Shown here: in pieces, positions 38,025 through 52,085 of the stretch
How positions within the stretch are numbered: position 1 is the first letter of the stretch
Layout of the letters: every line of letters starts with the position of its first letter
Origin: Doris montereyensis
Lineage: Eukaryota > Mollusca > Gastropoda > Nudibranchia > Dorididae
Direction of reading: 5' to 3'
NCBI GenBank assembly: GCA_037039925.1
Contig: JAXRKP010001088.1
Span: 50,001 to 114,000 of the forward strand
Length of the DNA: 64,000 nucleotides
The notes under the pieces: generated by a model
Database searches by the model: none
What the model was told of the DNA's origin: nothing
What the model saw: the letters and a program-made list of their open reading frames with translations, nothing else
Translations under genes and position numbers: made by a program

Positions 38025-38345
38025 CTATGAGGGGTTCTCGGTAATCCAGAGGCAAGGTGTCTGCCTCTCAACCAAAATGTAGTGGTTTGAGCCCCGTCAG
38101 TGGTTGAAGCACTTTCTTGATTTTTAAGAGCAAAAATCTACCCCCCCCCCGGTCCAGAACGGTGGATCTACGCCCAGTCCCACCGGAGACGGACAATGAA
38201 AGGGTGTCCCATGTGCAGACAACAACACTCTATGTACATTGAAGATCCCTTAGTTATTTACAGGACAGTCCAGGCATAATGAAAACCCAACCAAAAACCC
38301 CCAAGATCACCGTAGCTGTGGACGTGGGTAAATCAAATCAAATTG
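38025..38345 (+). repeat. SINE-2 copy, near full length
   Basis: 'tcggtaatccagaggcaagg', 'tgtctgcctctcaaccaaaa', the B-box region 'gtttgagccc', a poly-C stretch near 38141, 'agtcccaccggagacgg', 'ttatttacaggacagtcc', 'aagatcaccgtagctgtgga', then 'gggtaaatcaaatcaaatt'. Confidence 0.85.
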
Positions 38346-38454
38346 TGACTATGAGCAACATGTAGGCCTACATTTTGAATTTTAATCCCTTTTGAGTCTG
38401 ACACTAATCATTACAACTGTAAATATGTATGCGCTGCAATTTTTTTTTGCTTAA

Positions 38455-39058
38455 GCTGAACGTGGGGGATTTAGTAGGATTTTAAATGTTGCCTGGACTG
38501 CCCTGTAAACAGCCAAAAGATCTGTGTCTGTCACTACTGTCTGTGATCTGCACACAGGATCTCCTTCTGGTATTTTACTGTCTGCCTCTGATGGGATTAG
38601 GTGTCAATCCACCCACCTGTACCAGGGGTACGTAAAAGTTCCTTCAACTTCAAGGCCCTTACGACCTATTGAGCCGGAGCCTATTCCAGTTTCTAAGCGT
38701 GGCGGAACTGGTGATAATAATAACTCCCTGGCCAGGCCGCTAGTCTGACGCAGAGCTGTACTCCCAAGCTAGTGGTTGTACCCATTTGCACCTGGGTCGG
38801 ATGAGGAAAGTGCGTACTATAAGTGTCATACACACAGAACACAAAGTCAGGCCCAGCTTTGCCACGATTCAAACTGGGGACCTCATGATCCTCAATCTGG
38901 TAGTCTAACCACAAGGCCATCGACAAAGCTGGACCATGGGTGGTGGGTTTTAAAAAAAAAAAAATCTAGAGAAAAAGTTTCAACCATCAGGGCTTGAACC
39001 CAAAACCAGTAAGTTGAAAGGCCGGCAACCTTGCCTCTGGATCACAGAGACTCCGAAA
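38455..39058 (-). repeat. SINE-2 copy interrupted by a SINE-1
   Basis: The tail half (38455-38632) and head half (about 38965-39058, 'aggcttgaac/gggcttgaaccc', 'accttgcctctggatcacag') of one minus-oriented SINE-2 are separated by a complete SINE-1 (about 38636-38932). SINE-1 therefore moved after this SINE-2 was in place. Confidence 0.85.
38636..38932 (-). repeat. SINE-1 copy nested in SINE-2
   Basis: 'gttccttcaacttcaaggcc', 'gagccggagcctattccagt', 'ccaggccgctagtctgacgc', 'tgtacccatttgcacctggg', 'ggggacctcatgatcctcaa', 'gtctaaccacaaggccatcg'. Confidence 0.85.
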
Positions 39059-39059
39059 T

Positions 39060-40060
39060 TCTAGTAAGGCGTTTCCAGGAGTTTCAAGCTACAATCCCTG
39101 TCTTGGTAACAATTCTTTTTTGTGTTGGATGTTTTTGCAGATTCTGGTTCCTTCAATTTCATGAAAAGTTTAAGATCTGTTTACTTTGGTTTTGTTTATA
39201 GTAAGGAAAAACATAAAGTAAATATCACAGCAGTCACACGAACATTGGCAAAACAAATGAAACAGAAACCAGGACCATTACACTTTAAATAATGACAATA
39301 TTTTAATGGCATAGTTCATGAAAGGTCATGAAAACAATTTTAGCGTCACGTACGCTCTCATTTAACATGTCAAAGTTCCCCATATAGAAAAGCGAGACAC
39401 ATACTACATAACGAACTTAGTTAACGAAGGAAGAAAACAAAACTGGACAAAAAACTAACACTAATACCGAAAAAATGAAAAACATCTCTCTCAAAATACG
39501 AGAATAAGAGGTCATGAAAATAAGCTGGGTAGCTGGATGGATTCACAGTCACAGGCATTTAAAGGAGAGAAATACATCCCATCATACTATAAAGCGTCCC
39601 AGTATTACAAATCATTGTAATGTAATTGAGCACATTACTTGTTGGAATAACTCACCCGTTACGGTGCTCACTATTCAGTCCATCTAACAAAAATACAGAG
39701 TTAACACATTTTGTACTTTCAAATTTTCCTACAATATAGAAACACTAAAATTAAAGCTTTGAAGTAAAAGATGGAATCATCCAGACATCACACAAGCAAT
39801 AAACTAAAAAAAAATGGAAGCAAAATCTAAATCCCTGTCTAAATCAAACCGACCGTCAATCATTGATCATTAAGCTAAAAGCACAGATATGAAAGAAAGA
39901 AAAATAAAAAAAGCTGCAAGCAAACAAATTCTTTTTAAAAAGTAAAAGACAACTGGTGATATGTAAGAAAGAGAGTAATAACATGGCCAGAGCCTGAAGG
40001 CCACCATATCACCATTAAAATCAACTACCACGGTCGTACCCGTCATTTTTGCTGCCCTAC
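39060..40060. other. Downstream flank of COX4
   Basis: AT-rich sequence holding the presumed 3' UTR of COX4 on the minus strand. No further gene or recognised repeat was seen. Confidence 0.4.
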
Positions 40061-40124
40061 CTACATACTCAACCCGTTAACGTAAATAAATCTGAAAATC
40101 ACTGCGCAGTCGGACGCTCTGTCT

Positions 40125-43100
40125 TTATTTCTTCCACTGTTCGTGTCATAATCCCATTTGGCCGATATTCCTTGGATGGAACCTTGGCCCTGAGTGATCA
40201 TCCTCTCCAATGTCTTCTCCTGCCACTCTCTGGTAAATGTTGATGGAGCGGGTGGGTATACTGAAAAAAAAAAGAAGAGAAACAGCATTTGTGACAGCAA
40301 TGCACTCCACACATGTAACTGTAATGTAAAACACAATGTCCATCTTAACCCCAGTGTCCAGACAAGGGGCAAGTCAAAAGTGATTAATGACATGAAATAA
40401 TATTAAAGCCTTTTAATAGCAACAAAGACCAGACAAATACACATCGTACTATTCCTGTGTATTCGTCTGGTCTAAACTGCTATCATTCTCAAACCCAACA
40501 TCGATGTCTGATTCATCATCAGAACTAACATCATCGGCATCTGCGCAACCTAAAACATCTTCGTTCCACACAGAATTGTGAAAATTAAACACCATTCTAA
40601 TAATCGCCTAAATTGCTTGGGAAGCAGACAAAACGGGCATTTATGGAAAAAATTGGTCAGGGCAATAAATTGAGGTTTATCACCAAGGAAATTGATCGAG
40701 TATGGTTTAGAAATTAAGACAACAGACAGATAAGGAAAGAGAATTATTACCAGACCGTTTGTTTTAGAAGAGTCCTCCGTTTTACGTAAAATTGGCATAG
40801 AGAAATAGGGATATCTGAAAATCATTAAATACTTTCAACACTTAAGTGGTAGGGGCAAGGGCACAATATGTTCCCAGTCACCTAAAATACTCTTGAGTAA
40901 TTTCATGCCACATCAAGGAAAGAGCCGTGAGTGGAGTTCAGAAGACTGCTCAATTCTACTTGCCTAGTGACAAACCAGTGATCCAATGGGTACGGTGGGT
41001 AGAGTTAAGAAGAGAGAACTGGTCACTGGTCATTTTTTTTTTTACAGTACATTGGATAGGTGTATGAAGGTTGGTTACAATTGTTGACCAGCATAAGTTA
41101 GCCCTATTAGCGATGGTATATTACATGTATAATTTTTTATTTTATCCTTTAATTTTCTGTATTACCCCACATTGCCCGATCGTGTATTATCCTGCATAGC
41201 CCGCTGTTGCCCAGAATCGGATTACATAGTTAATTATTTCCCAATTTTTCACATTGATTCAATACTGGTACCATAGGAGCTCTTTTCTTAAGAAAGACAA
41301 AACTAAGATTTCACTTCATGTTTGAATCGTCCCGATCAGTCTACTACTAAAAGTAGATATCTATGATTTTTCAACGGCCCCTCAAAGTCATATTTCCTCT
41401 TCAAATTCACATGATATTGGTCCTGTCGAGGGAAATGCAGAAGAAACTGATCTGATATTAAACTTGATTATGCTGATGATTTTGTGTCACATGTAGATCC
41501 CAACAGCATGACGTGTTGAACATGTCTCCCCCCCCCCCCCCCCCCCCCCGTATTTAAACCAAATGTAGGCAAAGATCCATTGACAACCCTCAACCTCTGC
41601 AAAACTTACACGTTTTTCGCTCCTCTAAAGTAAGGCTTTTCCAGTCGCCTTTTCTTTCTCCTCACTATAATTTGATTTACCCACATCCAGAACACAGTTG
41701 ACCTCAGGGTTTTTGGTAGGATTTTTAACGTTGCCCAGACTGGCTTGTAAACAGCCAAGGGATCTTACTTAAACGTACAGAGAGTGCTGTGATCTGCACA
41801 CGATACCACCTATTCCCCGTCCATCTTCGATGGAATTAGGTACCGATCCAGCTACCTGCACGGGGGGAGGGGTAGTTTGGGTTGATAGGCTGACACCATG
41901 CCTCTGACTACCCGAGTCCTCTAATGTATTCAAGTCTACAATGTTTAATTTTCAAGTCTGAATTGCTAATCAAATGGAATTCTCTTTTGGAATAAAAACA
42001 AGACTAGTAATTAAAATAGGCATATAAAATAAAGTCTACTGATCAACCCAGTGCTAGTGATAGTAGTTCAATTTGACAAACAGAGCGTTCTGGGCAAAAT
42101 GCACATGGTGGACCCAACAATGAAACTGGTTCTATGAAATAAACTCTCGGTTTAAAAGGCATACCTGTGTGAGAGGTTCTCAGAGAAACTGTAAAACTCA
42201 AATATACTAATACTATAACGTACCAACTTTCCTCATGAAGAACATGATCCATCCCGTGAAAGCAAGTCCAAACAAAATGGTGGACAACAAAGACTTCCAC
42301 TCTCCAGAGGGTGCGTTCATCTCAGAATAGGTTTGACAAAAGCTAGCTCTATACACTGAAATGGAAATAAATGTGAAGAAAATTGACATTTGGATGAGTA
42401 AACATTTACAATTACACAAATACACGCTGACATTCCGCTGGTTTAGAAAAAATGGACACGGGTATGCTAATCTTGTACTTGTATGACTTTAAAGAGGATT
42501 ACCATACAAATAACCACATTATTTTATATCAGGTACTGATCTGTACACAAAAGGTATTTGTTGTTCTTTGTGTTCATAGCGCAGGAATATAGTCATTTAT
42601 TGTAATAGTAAACCCTTTCAAATTTCATAAAATGTTGCTAATCGCTTATATTCCGTAACTATTTCCATTACTTAATTTCAGTACAAATGACACCATTTCT
42701 TTTGCTTTTAAATGTTTGAACTTCAGGTTACCAAAAATATCCTTTATTTACTTGGTCTAACTAGGGTTACAGAATGTCACATTTCCAGAATTGGAGAGAA
42801 AAAAAACACCCAAACAAAAAACAAAATTATACCTAGTCTAAAAACATCTTGTATTCATGTTAAGCGTGGATGCTGGTGTCTTTATTCAGTTAATTTTCCC
42901 TACTGCATTTATATTCTCTCTGAATCGCACTTTCCCCATATAATCATATATATTCCCGACTGAGAGAATTGGGTTTTTATCTTCCTAAATTTATTGATGC
43001 GGGTGAACCCTGGAAATTATATTCCAGTGTCGATGGTGATCAAAATTCAGTTTGCTTTCCATGATAGTTTCTCATGGAATCCCATTTTCCCTGATAGTTT

Positions 43101-44306
43101 CCTGACATGGAGATATTTTTCAGTTTTCCCTCAATGTATGGAAACCCTAGCTGTAAAAGTACAAATCGCATGGATTTACCATTTCAAAAAAATGTCTGAA
43201 ATAACATTAATAAAATGAATTGAATTAGAAAGGGATCTCAAGATTGTGTTCATTATTTACTTCCAATTTCCTGGATCGTAAAAATATACATAATGGCAGG
43301 ATTTTGGGTAGGTAGTGAAATCCAATGAAAACGAAAACCTCTGCTGCTGCATATTTGTGACTTCAGAAGAAGAAAACCACTGCTTAGCTTCACACTAAAA
43401 TTATTTTTTATATGAACTGTCCATGCAGGAAAATCAATTTGATTATAATCCACAAACAGTAGGTCTATAAATTTTATGTATAATACATTTTTTTTTAAAT
43501 TTGTATGTACATATTTAAATCAAATGTAGGCAAAGATCCATTGACAACCCTCAATCTCTGCAAAACTTACATGTTTTTCGCTCCTCTAAAGTAAGGCTTT
43601 TCCAGTCGCCTTTTCTTTCTCCCTCAGTTTTAGAACATCTGCTGTGTCCTCCTTAAAGCGGATAGCAGGGGCAGGAAACTCACTCCTATCAACATAAGTA
43701 GCTCTTCCATTGTGTCCGAAACCCACAATTTCACGATTACCTTTATTGGGACAACAACAAAAATATTGCATATATATATATACATTGAAACAGTTGATTT
43801 TTCCCTCTTAAAATTTACTTACAATTTGTTTAGCACAAAATGATAAAAATTGCAATGCCTTTAGTTTCATTGAAATTTACCCTGTCCACCATCAGCAGTG
43901 TTCTCAAAGGAAACAATGAAATGAAAGAGATGTGTGAAATGCGAAAGAAAGAAGGACCTACTAGTAGCACCTGTCAATCACAATGCCATTTGATTTATGA
44001 TTTGACAACATAAGTTAAATGCAATACAAAAAGGACGATATGAGAATGAAGAACAAAAGATGAAAAAAATCAGTGTTTACACTATTTTTTTTTAAATCTT
44101 AAAATCTTGAAACAAAATATTACATAATTTTGCATTTCAGGAAGTTAGACTTTACTGTAATGTTACAACTCACCTATTTTAGGGTGAATGTCATCACGTA
44201 ACTTCTGATCTAAGACAATATTTTTAGAAACAACTGGAGTGGTACTCAGCCCCCGCTGTGAAACACGAGAAGCCCGAAGGCCCACACGTAGTACATGAAT
44301 ACTCAT
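40125..44306 (-). CDS. COX4: Cytochrome c oxidase subunit 4, mitochondrial
   Basis: A nuclear-encoded subunit of respiratory complex IV in the mitochondrial inner membrane. Four minus-strand exons: 44306-44174, 43740-43571, 42355-42224 and 40260-40125. The start MSIHVLRVGLRAS is Arg-rich and is followed by RGLSTTP, a typical mitochondrial presequence. Then come IGNREIVGFGHNG, RSEFPAPAIRFKED, VLKLREKEK, (corrected) GDWKSLTLEERKT, LYRASFCQTYSEMNAPSGEW, the membrane segment LLSTILFGLAFTGWIMFF, VVYPPAPSTFTREWQ, GISAKWDYDTN and (corrected) WKK-stop. The rebuilt length is about 190 residues. One base is missing near 43609 and one near 40139, five codons before the stop. All junctions are GT-AG with consistent phases once corrected. 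A copy of exon 2's 3' part lies in intron 3. Confidence 0.9.
41528..41549. repeat. Poly-C run
   Basis: Twenty-two C residues in COX4 intron 3, directly beside the duplicated exon fragment. Confidence 0.95.
41551..41664 (-). pseudogene. Partial copy of COX4 exon 2 with its donor site
   Basis: About 114 bp almost identical to 43512-43626: the last 50 bp of COX4 exon 2, its GT donor (cac|gtaagt) and adjoining intron. It lies in intron 3, same strand. It lacks an acceptor and the 5' half of the exon. The missing base near 43609 in the parent is also missing here. Confidence 0.8.
41665..41935 (-). repeat. SINE-2 copy
   Basis: 'tttgatttacccacatccag', 'ttttggtaggatttttaacg', 'gtaaacagccaagggatctt', 'gtgctgtgatctgcacacga', 'aggctgacaccatgcctctg'. 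It abuts the COX4 exon fragment. Confidence 0.8.
43862..43985 (-). repeat. SINE-3 copy in COX4 intron 1
   Basis: 'cattgaaatttaccctgtcc', 'aaggaaacaatgaaatgaaa', 'agaaggacctactagtagca', 'cctgtcaatcac'. Confidence 0.75.
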
Positions 44307-44875
44307 CCTGTGGAGGAAGCAACATCAAAACAGTCATGAACAAAGTTGATACAGTCAGCCAAAAATAGATGTCATGGGGAAAACTTGACGCACCCAGAAA
44401 ATTATTTTGTCTTGTTCCCATTATTTATATGTACTGTAATACAAACACTGGAAACTACTCACATCTCAGACATAACAGTGTCACACTAGGACGTTTAAAT
44501 CTAGATCTAATAAGTCATTGAATATCAGCGAAGCCTTCTACTTGATCAATAAGAAATTTAAGGCTCTAGTAATCGCAGTAGGCCTCAATAACACGTAAGA
44601 ATACAACGATTTTTGAAGTCTCGAACAAGTACAGCACGAGTACTCTGAAGAATTTGGAAAAAGAGAACAATGTATTAGCGAAGAATCGATACACCGTTAC
44701 TCATAATAGCACGACATCCAGCTATTGGCGGATTAAAAACAAAAATCGAACACTGAATATATGGAACAATGCCCTCCGGGCAACAACTGCAGTTGTAGTT
44801 CACAATAAATTTGAGATGGGTAAACGGGAAATCAGAATTTCGCAAAATTTCGCTAAAATATCGGGATGATTCCAA

Positions 44876-44879
44876 TTAA
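44876..44879. repeat. TTAA target site duplication, left
   Basis: Immediately precedes the CCCTTT terminus of the piggyBac element. Confidence 0.9.
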
Positions 44880-47135
44880 CCCTTTAATAGCCACATCGCC
44901 CACGGCCGCCCACTCCCGATCATGGCCGCATTGCCCGTTGGCGCCCGCCGATTGTATAGCTTCGATAAACATCATATACTCTCTTACTGTACTGAAACAC
45001 TTCCTTTTATTATTGACCCCATGATATCTAGAGTGAACACTTCCGGTTCATACCTATAAGCCTTTGTCTATGATTGACTGTTCTCACACAAACTTTATCT
45101 AAACACACGTGTGATTATCAGCTGTTTTTCAACCTTAGCTATGGCTTTCAACTTTCTGGAAGATCTTCTTTCAAGTGGAAACAACATTTTAAATGGTGAC
45201 AGTGATGAGTCAGATGCTGAGAGTGACTTTGAACCCGATATTCTTGATAGTTTAGATCCTATTGGGACTGCTGTTGACTCATCTTCGACTTCTTCGAGTG
45301 AGTTTGATGTTGAAACTAACATTAGTAACATTCCAGAACGTGTTGTGTGGTCAGAGAGACTCCAACCAGTGAAAGTGGAAGCCTTTACTAGTTCTTCTGG
45401 ACCTGTACATATCCTGGACGATGACAGCAGGCCAATAGACTTTTTTTAATCTGTTTATTCCAGACAGTGTTTTAGAAGTAATAGAAGAGATGGGCAGAGA
45501 AACCAACAGGTATGCTGAACAAAAGATGTTGCTGCGATGCCAAGTTGGGTACCAGTCAGAGTAAAGGACATGAAGATCTTTATCTACATCAACATCATGT
45601 TTGGCATTCATACAATGCCTCAGCTCTATATATACTGGTCAACAGATGAGCTCCTGAAAGTTAATGCTGTCTCCGATGCCATGTCCCGCAATCGGTACCC
45701 GTGAAATCAGCCGATATCTACACCTCAACAACGACAATCAGATTCCCCGGGGTGAAGATGGTCACGACCCTCTCTTCAAAATTCGTCCTCTGCATGACAA
45801 GGTACTGGAAGCATGACAGACCTGTTCTTCTCCCTCTGTTGCCATCAGCTTCGACGAGGCTATGATCGCTTTCAAAGGCCGATTATATTTCAAACAGTAT
45901 ATTCGTGGCAAACCAAATCCATGGGGCGTCAAGGTTTGGTATGCAACTGATTCTGCCACAGGCTATCTCCTGGATTTTTGCTTTTATACTGGAAAAGACA
46001 CAAATAATTCACACACAGATGGCTTAGGGTACAGGGTGGTGACAGATCTGGGCAAAAATTACTTTGGCCGATATCATCAATTTTTTTCATCAGTGAAACT
46101 GGCGCAGGACCTGCTTACGCAGAAAACATATTCTTGTGGTACAATTCGGACCAACAGGAAAGGCTGGCCCGCAGCTGAAGTCATAAAAAAACAAGAGAGA
46201 CACTGTCATCATGAGACAGAAGGATCAGCTTGTGGCCTGTATGTGGCAAGATAAAAGAACAGTCTGCATGCTGAGCACAAACAGCGACCCTACTTCGCCA
46301 ACTGCTGAACGCAGGACCAAAGTGGGTATCGCCCAGAAGCAAATCCCCAAATCTGGCCTGTCATACAATGACAACATGGGTGGCGTGGACTTAAACAACC
46401 AGCTCAGGTCCTACTACCCTATTGGTAGGAAAAGCAAAAAATGGTGGCGTTGTACCCTGTGGTATTTGTTCGAGGTGGCAGTGGTGAATTCCTTCATCGT
46501 CTACAAGTCACCGACTGTGCGTGCGCAAAAAAAACCATGTGCCACGTACAGTTTCGACTGGAGATTGCTCGCGAGCTCCTCCGTGGCAACATTTGCCGCT
46601 CTCGACGAGCACAAAGGAATTTCCTTCCGTCTCTGGCCTCGGCAAGCCAGCTCCAGAGGACTACCAGGTGACGCGACTCATCGGCCGAAAACGCCAGTGT
46701 TTTCAGTGTCGCATGGACGGCAAAAAGACCACCACAGGTCATACCCCAGAGACTGTCTATGGCTGTGTCACATGTGACACTCATCCCTTCCTCTGTAAAG
46801 GCGTCTGCTTTGCTAAATTCCACAACAGCTTGAACTGAACATTAGACTGCCAGTAGTGCCAGGAAAAAAACTTTTCATCTTGTGTTGAACATTTTTTTTT
46901 TTTACTTTTCACCACTAAGATTGATTCATATTATATGCATGTTTATCTATTTCTTCTATTTTTTTCTTGATTCTTCTATCTCTTATGAGCAATTACATGT
47001 AAAATTTATCAATTTTAGACCATAAAATAAATTTGGTGTGAATTTTTTAAATGTTGGGCTTATTTTATACGGATTTATCTCCCCTTTTCATGGCCTTTGG
47101 GGTAGGCAATTAGGAAATGAATGGCCATTAAAGGG
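44880..47135 (+). mobile_element. Complete piggyBac-superfamily DNA transposon
   Basis: The element begins CCCTTTAATAGCCA at 44880. Its right end, reverse complemented, begins CCCTTTAATGGCCA at 47135. Each end is flanked by TTAA (44876-44879 and 47136-47139), the target duplication that defines piggyBac. Size is 2256 bp. It contains one transposase gene, now decayed. It lies about 570 bp upstream of the COX4 start codon. Confidence 0.92.
45141..46838 (+). pseudogene. piggyBac transposase (DDE_Tnp_1_7), frame-broken
   Basis: The acidic N-terminus MAFNFLEDLLSSGN with DSDESDAESD breaks at about 45450. Further segments in other frames include SWVPVRVKDMKIFIYINI (about 45543), ISFDEAMIAFKGRLYF (about 45846), NPWGVKVWYATDS, GYLLDFCFYTGKD, FFSSVKLAQDLL (about 46082), LSYNDNMGGVDLNNQLRSYY (about 46360) and WWRCTLWYLFEVAVVNSFI. 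The C-terminal zinc ribbon is RKRQCFQCRMDGKK with GCVTCDTHPFLC, ending at 46838. The first Asp (FDEAM) and last Asp (GGVD) are present. Where DN-FFSS would carry the second Asp, the text reads RYHQFFSS. At least five frame changes occur. Confidence 0.88.
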
Positions 47136-47139
47136 TTAA
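47136..47139. repeat. TTAA target site duplication, right
   Basis: Immediately follows the AAAGGG terminus of the piggyBac element. Confidence 0.9.
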
Positions 47140-49233
<2,094 letters not shown>

Positions 49234-49235
49234 TT

Positions 49236-49430
49236 TTATTTGATTTACCCACACCCACAACTAAGTTGATATCAGGGTTTTGGGTAGGATTTTTAATTTT
49301 TCCCGGACTGCCGTGTAACCAGCCAATGGATCTTTCACGTGCCCATAGTGTTGTGATCCGTAACGGGACCTCTTTTTTATCGTCCTTCTCCGATGAGACT
49401 AGGTGTCGATCCACCTACCTGGACCATGGG
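49236..49430 (-). repeat. SINE-2 fragment between two purine repeats
   Basis: 'atttgatttacccacaccca', 'tagtgttgtgatccgtaacg', 'gatgagactaggtgtcgatc', 'cacctacctggaccatggga'. The head half is replaced by a (GACA)/(GAGA) tract at 49431-49590. Confidence 0.8.
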
Positions 49431-49590
49431 AGAGAAAGAAAGAGAGAGAGCGAGAGAGAGAGACAGACAGACAGAAAGACAGAGAGAGAGACAGACAGGC
49501 AGACAGAGAGAGAGACAGACAGACAGAGACAGACAGAGAGAGAGAGAAAGGAAGAGAGACAGACAGACAGAGACACAGAGAGAGAGACAC
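49431..49590. repeat. (GACA)n/(GA)n tract
   Basis: Mixed tetranucleotide and dinucleotide repeat. Arg/Glu/Asp-rich frames across it are artefacts. Confidence 0.9.
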
Positions 49591-49897
49591 ATGTAGTATA
49601 GAGTGGAGAAGGAAGAAAGAGCCAGGTCAACAAAAGAAGAAAATGCGACAGACGGGGTGAAAGAAAGTATCAAAGTACACGTGTAGCAAAATTGTCGATA
49701 GTTAAAATGAAATAAAGATCACAAATTTGTTGAGATACATGCACTACTCGTTATTACCTGACGAAGGGTTTAACCCTGAGCCTCCACATGTAGGCTATAG
49801 TAAGGTGGCTTATGTTTAACTGAAACGGCGCGCGTCTGATCTCTCAGTTTGGTGTAAAACTGCCACTAAACACTCGTTACTGGTATCATAGCTCCTG

Positions 49898-49902
<5 letters not shown>

Positions 49903-49974
<72 letters not shown>

Positions 49975-49999
49975 ATCTCTCTCTATATATATATCTATA

Positions 50000-50054
<55 letters not shown>

Positions 50055-50115
50055 TTATTTTATTATTTATAATTTATATATTATATTATTTTTTTTATTT
50101 TTTTTTTTTTATTTT
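49903..50115. repeat. (CT)n then (AT)n then T-rich tract
   Basis: About 80 bp of CT, about 70 bp of AT, then a TTTATT-rich run to about 50115. Confidence 0.9.
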
Positions 50116-50119
50116 TTTT

Positions 50120-51800
50120 CTACATCTATCTATGTATATATCTACCTACATGTATGTCTATATATCTTTGCATAAGACTTCATATTATTCAATTCAGTGT
50201 CCCTTTCACTTTTTAATCTGATCAGAAGGCCAAAATGTAGAGTCTGGTTTAGATCTAATTTAAATCTAGATCGATGAATAAGCTTTGATGCTTTATATTA
50301 TTTATGTTTCTGTCTAAACGTCAACATTTAGGCCTATAGTAATCATTAATCACTCAATCAACCGATATGTTTGTTTCTTTCTCTGTTTGATGCAGTTACA
50401 CATACTATTGTAAGCATCCGTTCATATTTCATATTTAGCATTTGTGTGTTCCTGATTCCTATGATATTTCATAATTACCTGTCCAAGTCAACAAAACTAA
50501 AGATAAAGATGGATTTATAGGAACGTTCAAAGTCCTTAATTCTCAACTTCCCTATCACTTTTTCCTTTCTATATAACACAGATCATCCTTTCTTCTTTCT
50601 GTGTTACCACAATATCTATATTTCTCTGGTCTTGTATATCCTCTTTTCCCTTTCCCTTATACTTATACCCTTCATTTCGTTGTCTCTTCTTTTCATTCTG
50701 CTTCTGACTGCTCTTCCTTTCATCTCGTTTTCCGTTCTTCCCCCTGAACGGACATCATCACACTATATGTGCGAAGACCGTCCCGTTTATAAGTGTAAAT
50801 AGATACAATATTATGTATGGCTCGTTTGCTATCTAAACCAATGCGTTGCTTCTTTCCTCTTTTGTTGAAGTTTGTTACTTACTATCGTTTCTAATTGCTT
50901 TTGACGTCACCCTACAATTATAGCAATAGTAAACATGTCTTATAAAAAAAGTCAAGATCAGACAAGGGGTAAGACAGGGGACTCTACCCACTCACCCCGC
51001 CCCCGCCTCTCAAAGCTTATAACTTTAGCGACAGCCTCAGAAGAAATACTCAGGCTGGTGGATTGAACACACGAAATCAACGTAGATCAGATCAGGCCTA
51101 CGTGGTCTTGTGTACAGAAAAGAAAAGGTTGCACAAACCGGTAATGTGGTAGAAGAAAGCAAGGAACAGAAAGAGAACCAATTGGAAGGCATCGAAAGGT
51201 GTGACCTTTTTTACCAAAAGTAATTAATGGTCGCCGTTTCAAGGGCTCTCCCTGAGCTCGAACGACCATTGTCTCATTATAAAGAAGAAGAAGGCGTCGC
51301 TGGCCAGGCTACCAAGAGTAGCCTACTGAAATGTGCCAGTGCATGGGATAGTTTAGGGTCCCCACCCATGCAGCCAGTAGGTAAAGGTACAAAGGTAGAT
51401 TTGTTTTCTAGTGTACTTATGCGCCCCCCCCCATTTCAAAGACCTATTGGGCAATGACAATGCACCGGGTGAACACCCCCTCTCTTTCTCTTTCGGTGGG
51501 CCCGGTCGCTGCAGAGGGCTAGTACAGCCTGCTGTTAATGGACGGCACGTAATCTTCTTCATCTCATCATCCACTTTGGTTTATTTGATATTGAAAGGAA
51601 AGGTGTGTCGCAATACGTGTTGTTGTTTTTTGTTGTTGCTTTTCTTGGCACCAACCCGTTGTAGGATAGTATTGAATCCGTAGTTGTCTTGCGGATTCAT
51701 GAATTCTACTGTGAGTAGGGATCGACAAGGTTTGTTTCATTGTCAATGTTTCAATGTCATAATATAACACTTTTTCAAAACAATTAAGTAGAATCTTATG
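50120..51800. other. Gene-free stretch
   Basis: No conserved coding segment, RNA gene or recognised repeat family. Open frames at 51087-51815 on both strands overlap one another and look like chance. Confidence 0.4.
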
Positions 51801-51814
51801 TTCTTTTCGGCACA

Positions 51815-52085
51815 TAGACGTGAAGCTTAACCCAGTTTCTATAGCGTGACACCGCAGAACAGGTGATAATAGGCCTAATTATCTCCTTGACAAGATGCTT
51901 GTCTGTTGAAAATTTTAAATCTCAAGCTGGTTCTGACACCCTTTACACCTGGGTCAAATGGGGAAATGGAGGGGAAAACGGGTGTTAAATGCTTTTTCCC
52001 ACGGAGGACAACGTCGGATCTAGCATTACTGGGATTCAAACCCAAACTCCGACAACTTCGTCACAATGCCGCCGACGTCATAAAA
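51815..52085 (-). repeat. SINE-1 copy, diverged
   Basis: 'cttaacccagtttctatagc', 'gaacaggtgataataggcct', 'ccttgacaagatgcttgtct', 'cctttacacctgggtcaaat', 'tactgggattcaaacccaaa', 'cgccgacgtc'. Confidence 0.75.

Noticed and set aside
40061..40124. Extended C-terminus of COX4 beyond WDYDTN
   Set aside because: It appears only because of a one-base loss near 40139. The corrected frame ends in WKK-stop like other COX4 proteins.
46494..46823. 109-residue minus-strand open frame
   Set aside because: Antisense shadow of the piggyBac transposase C-terminus.
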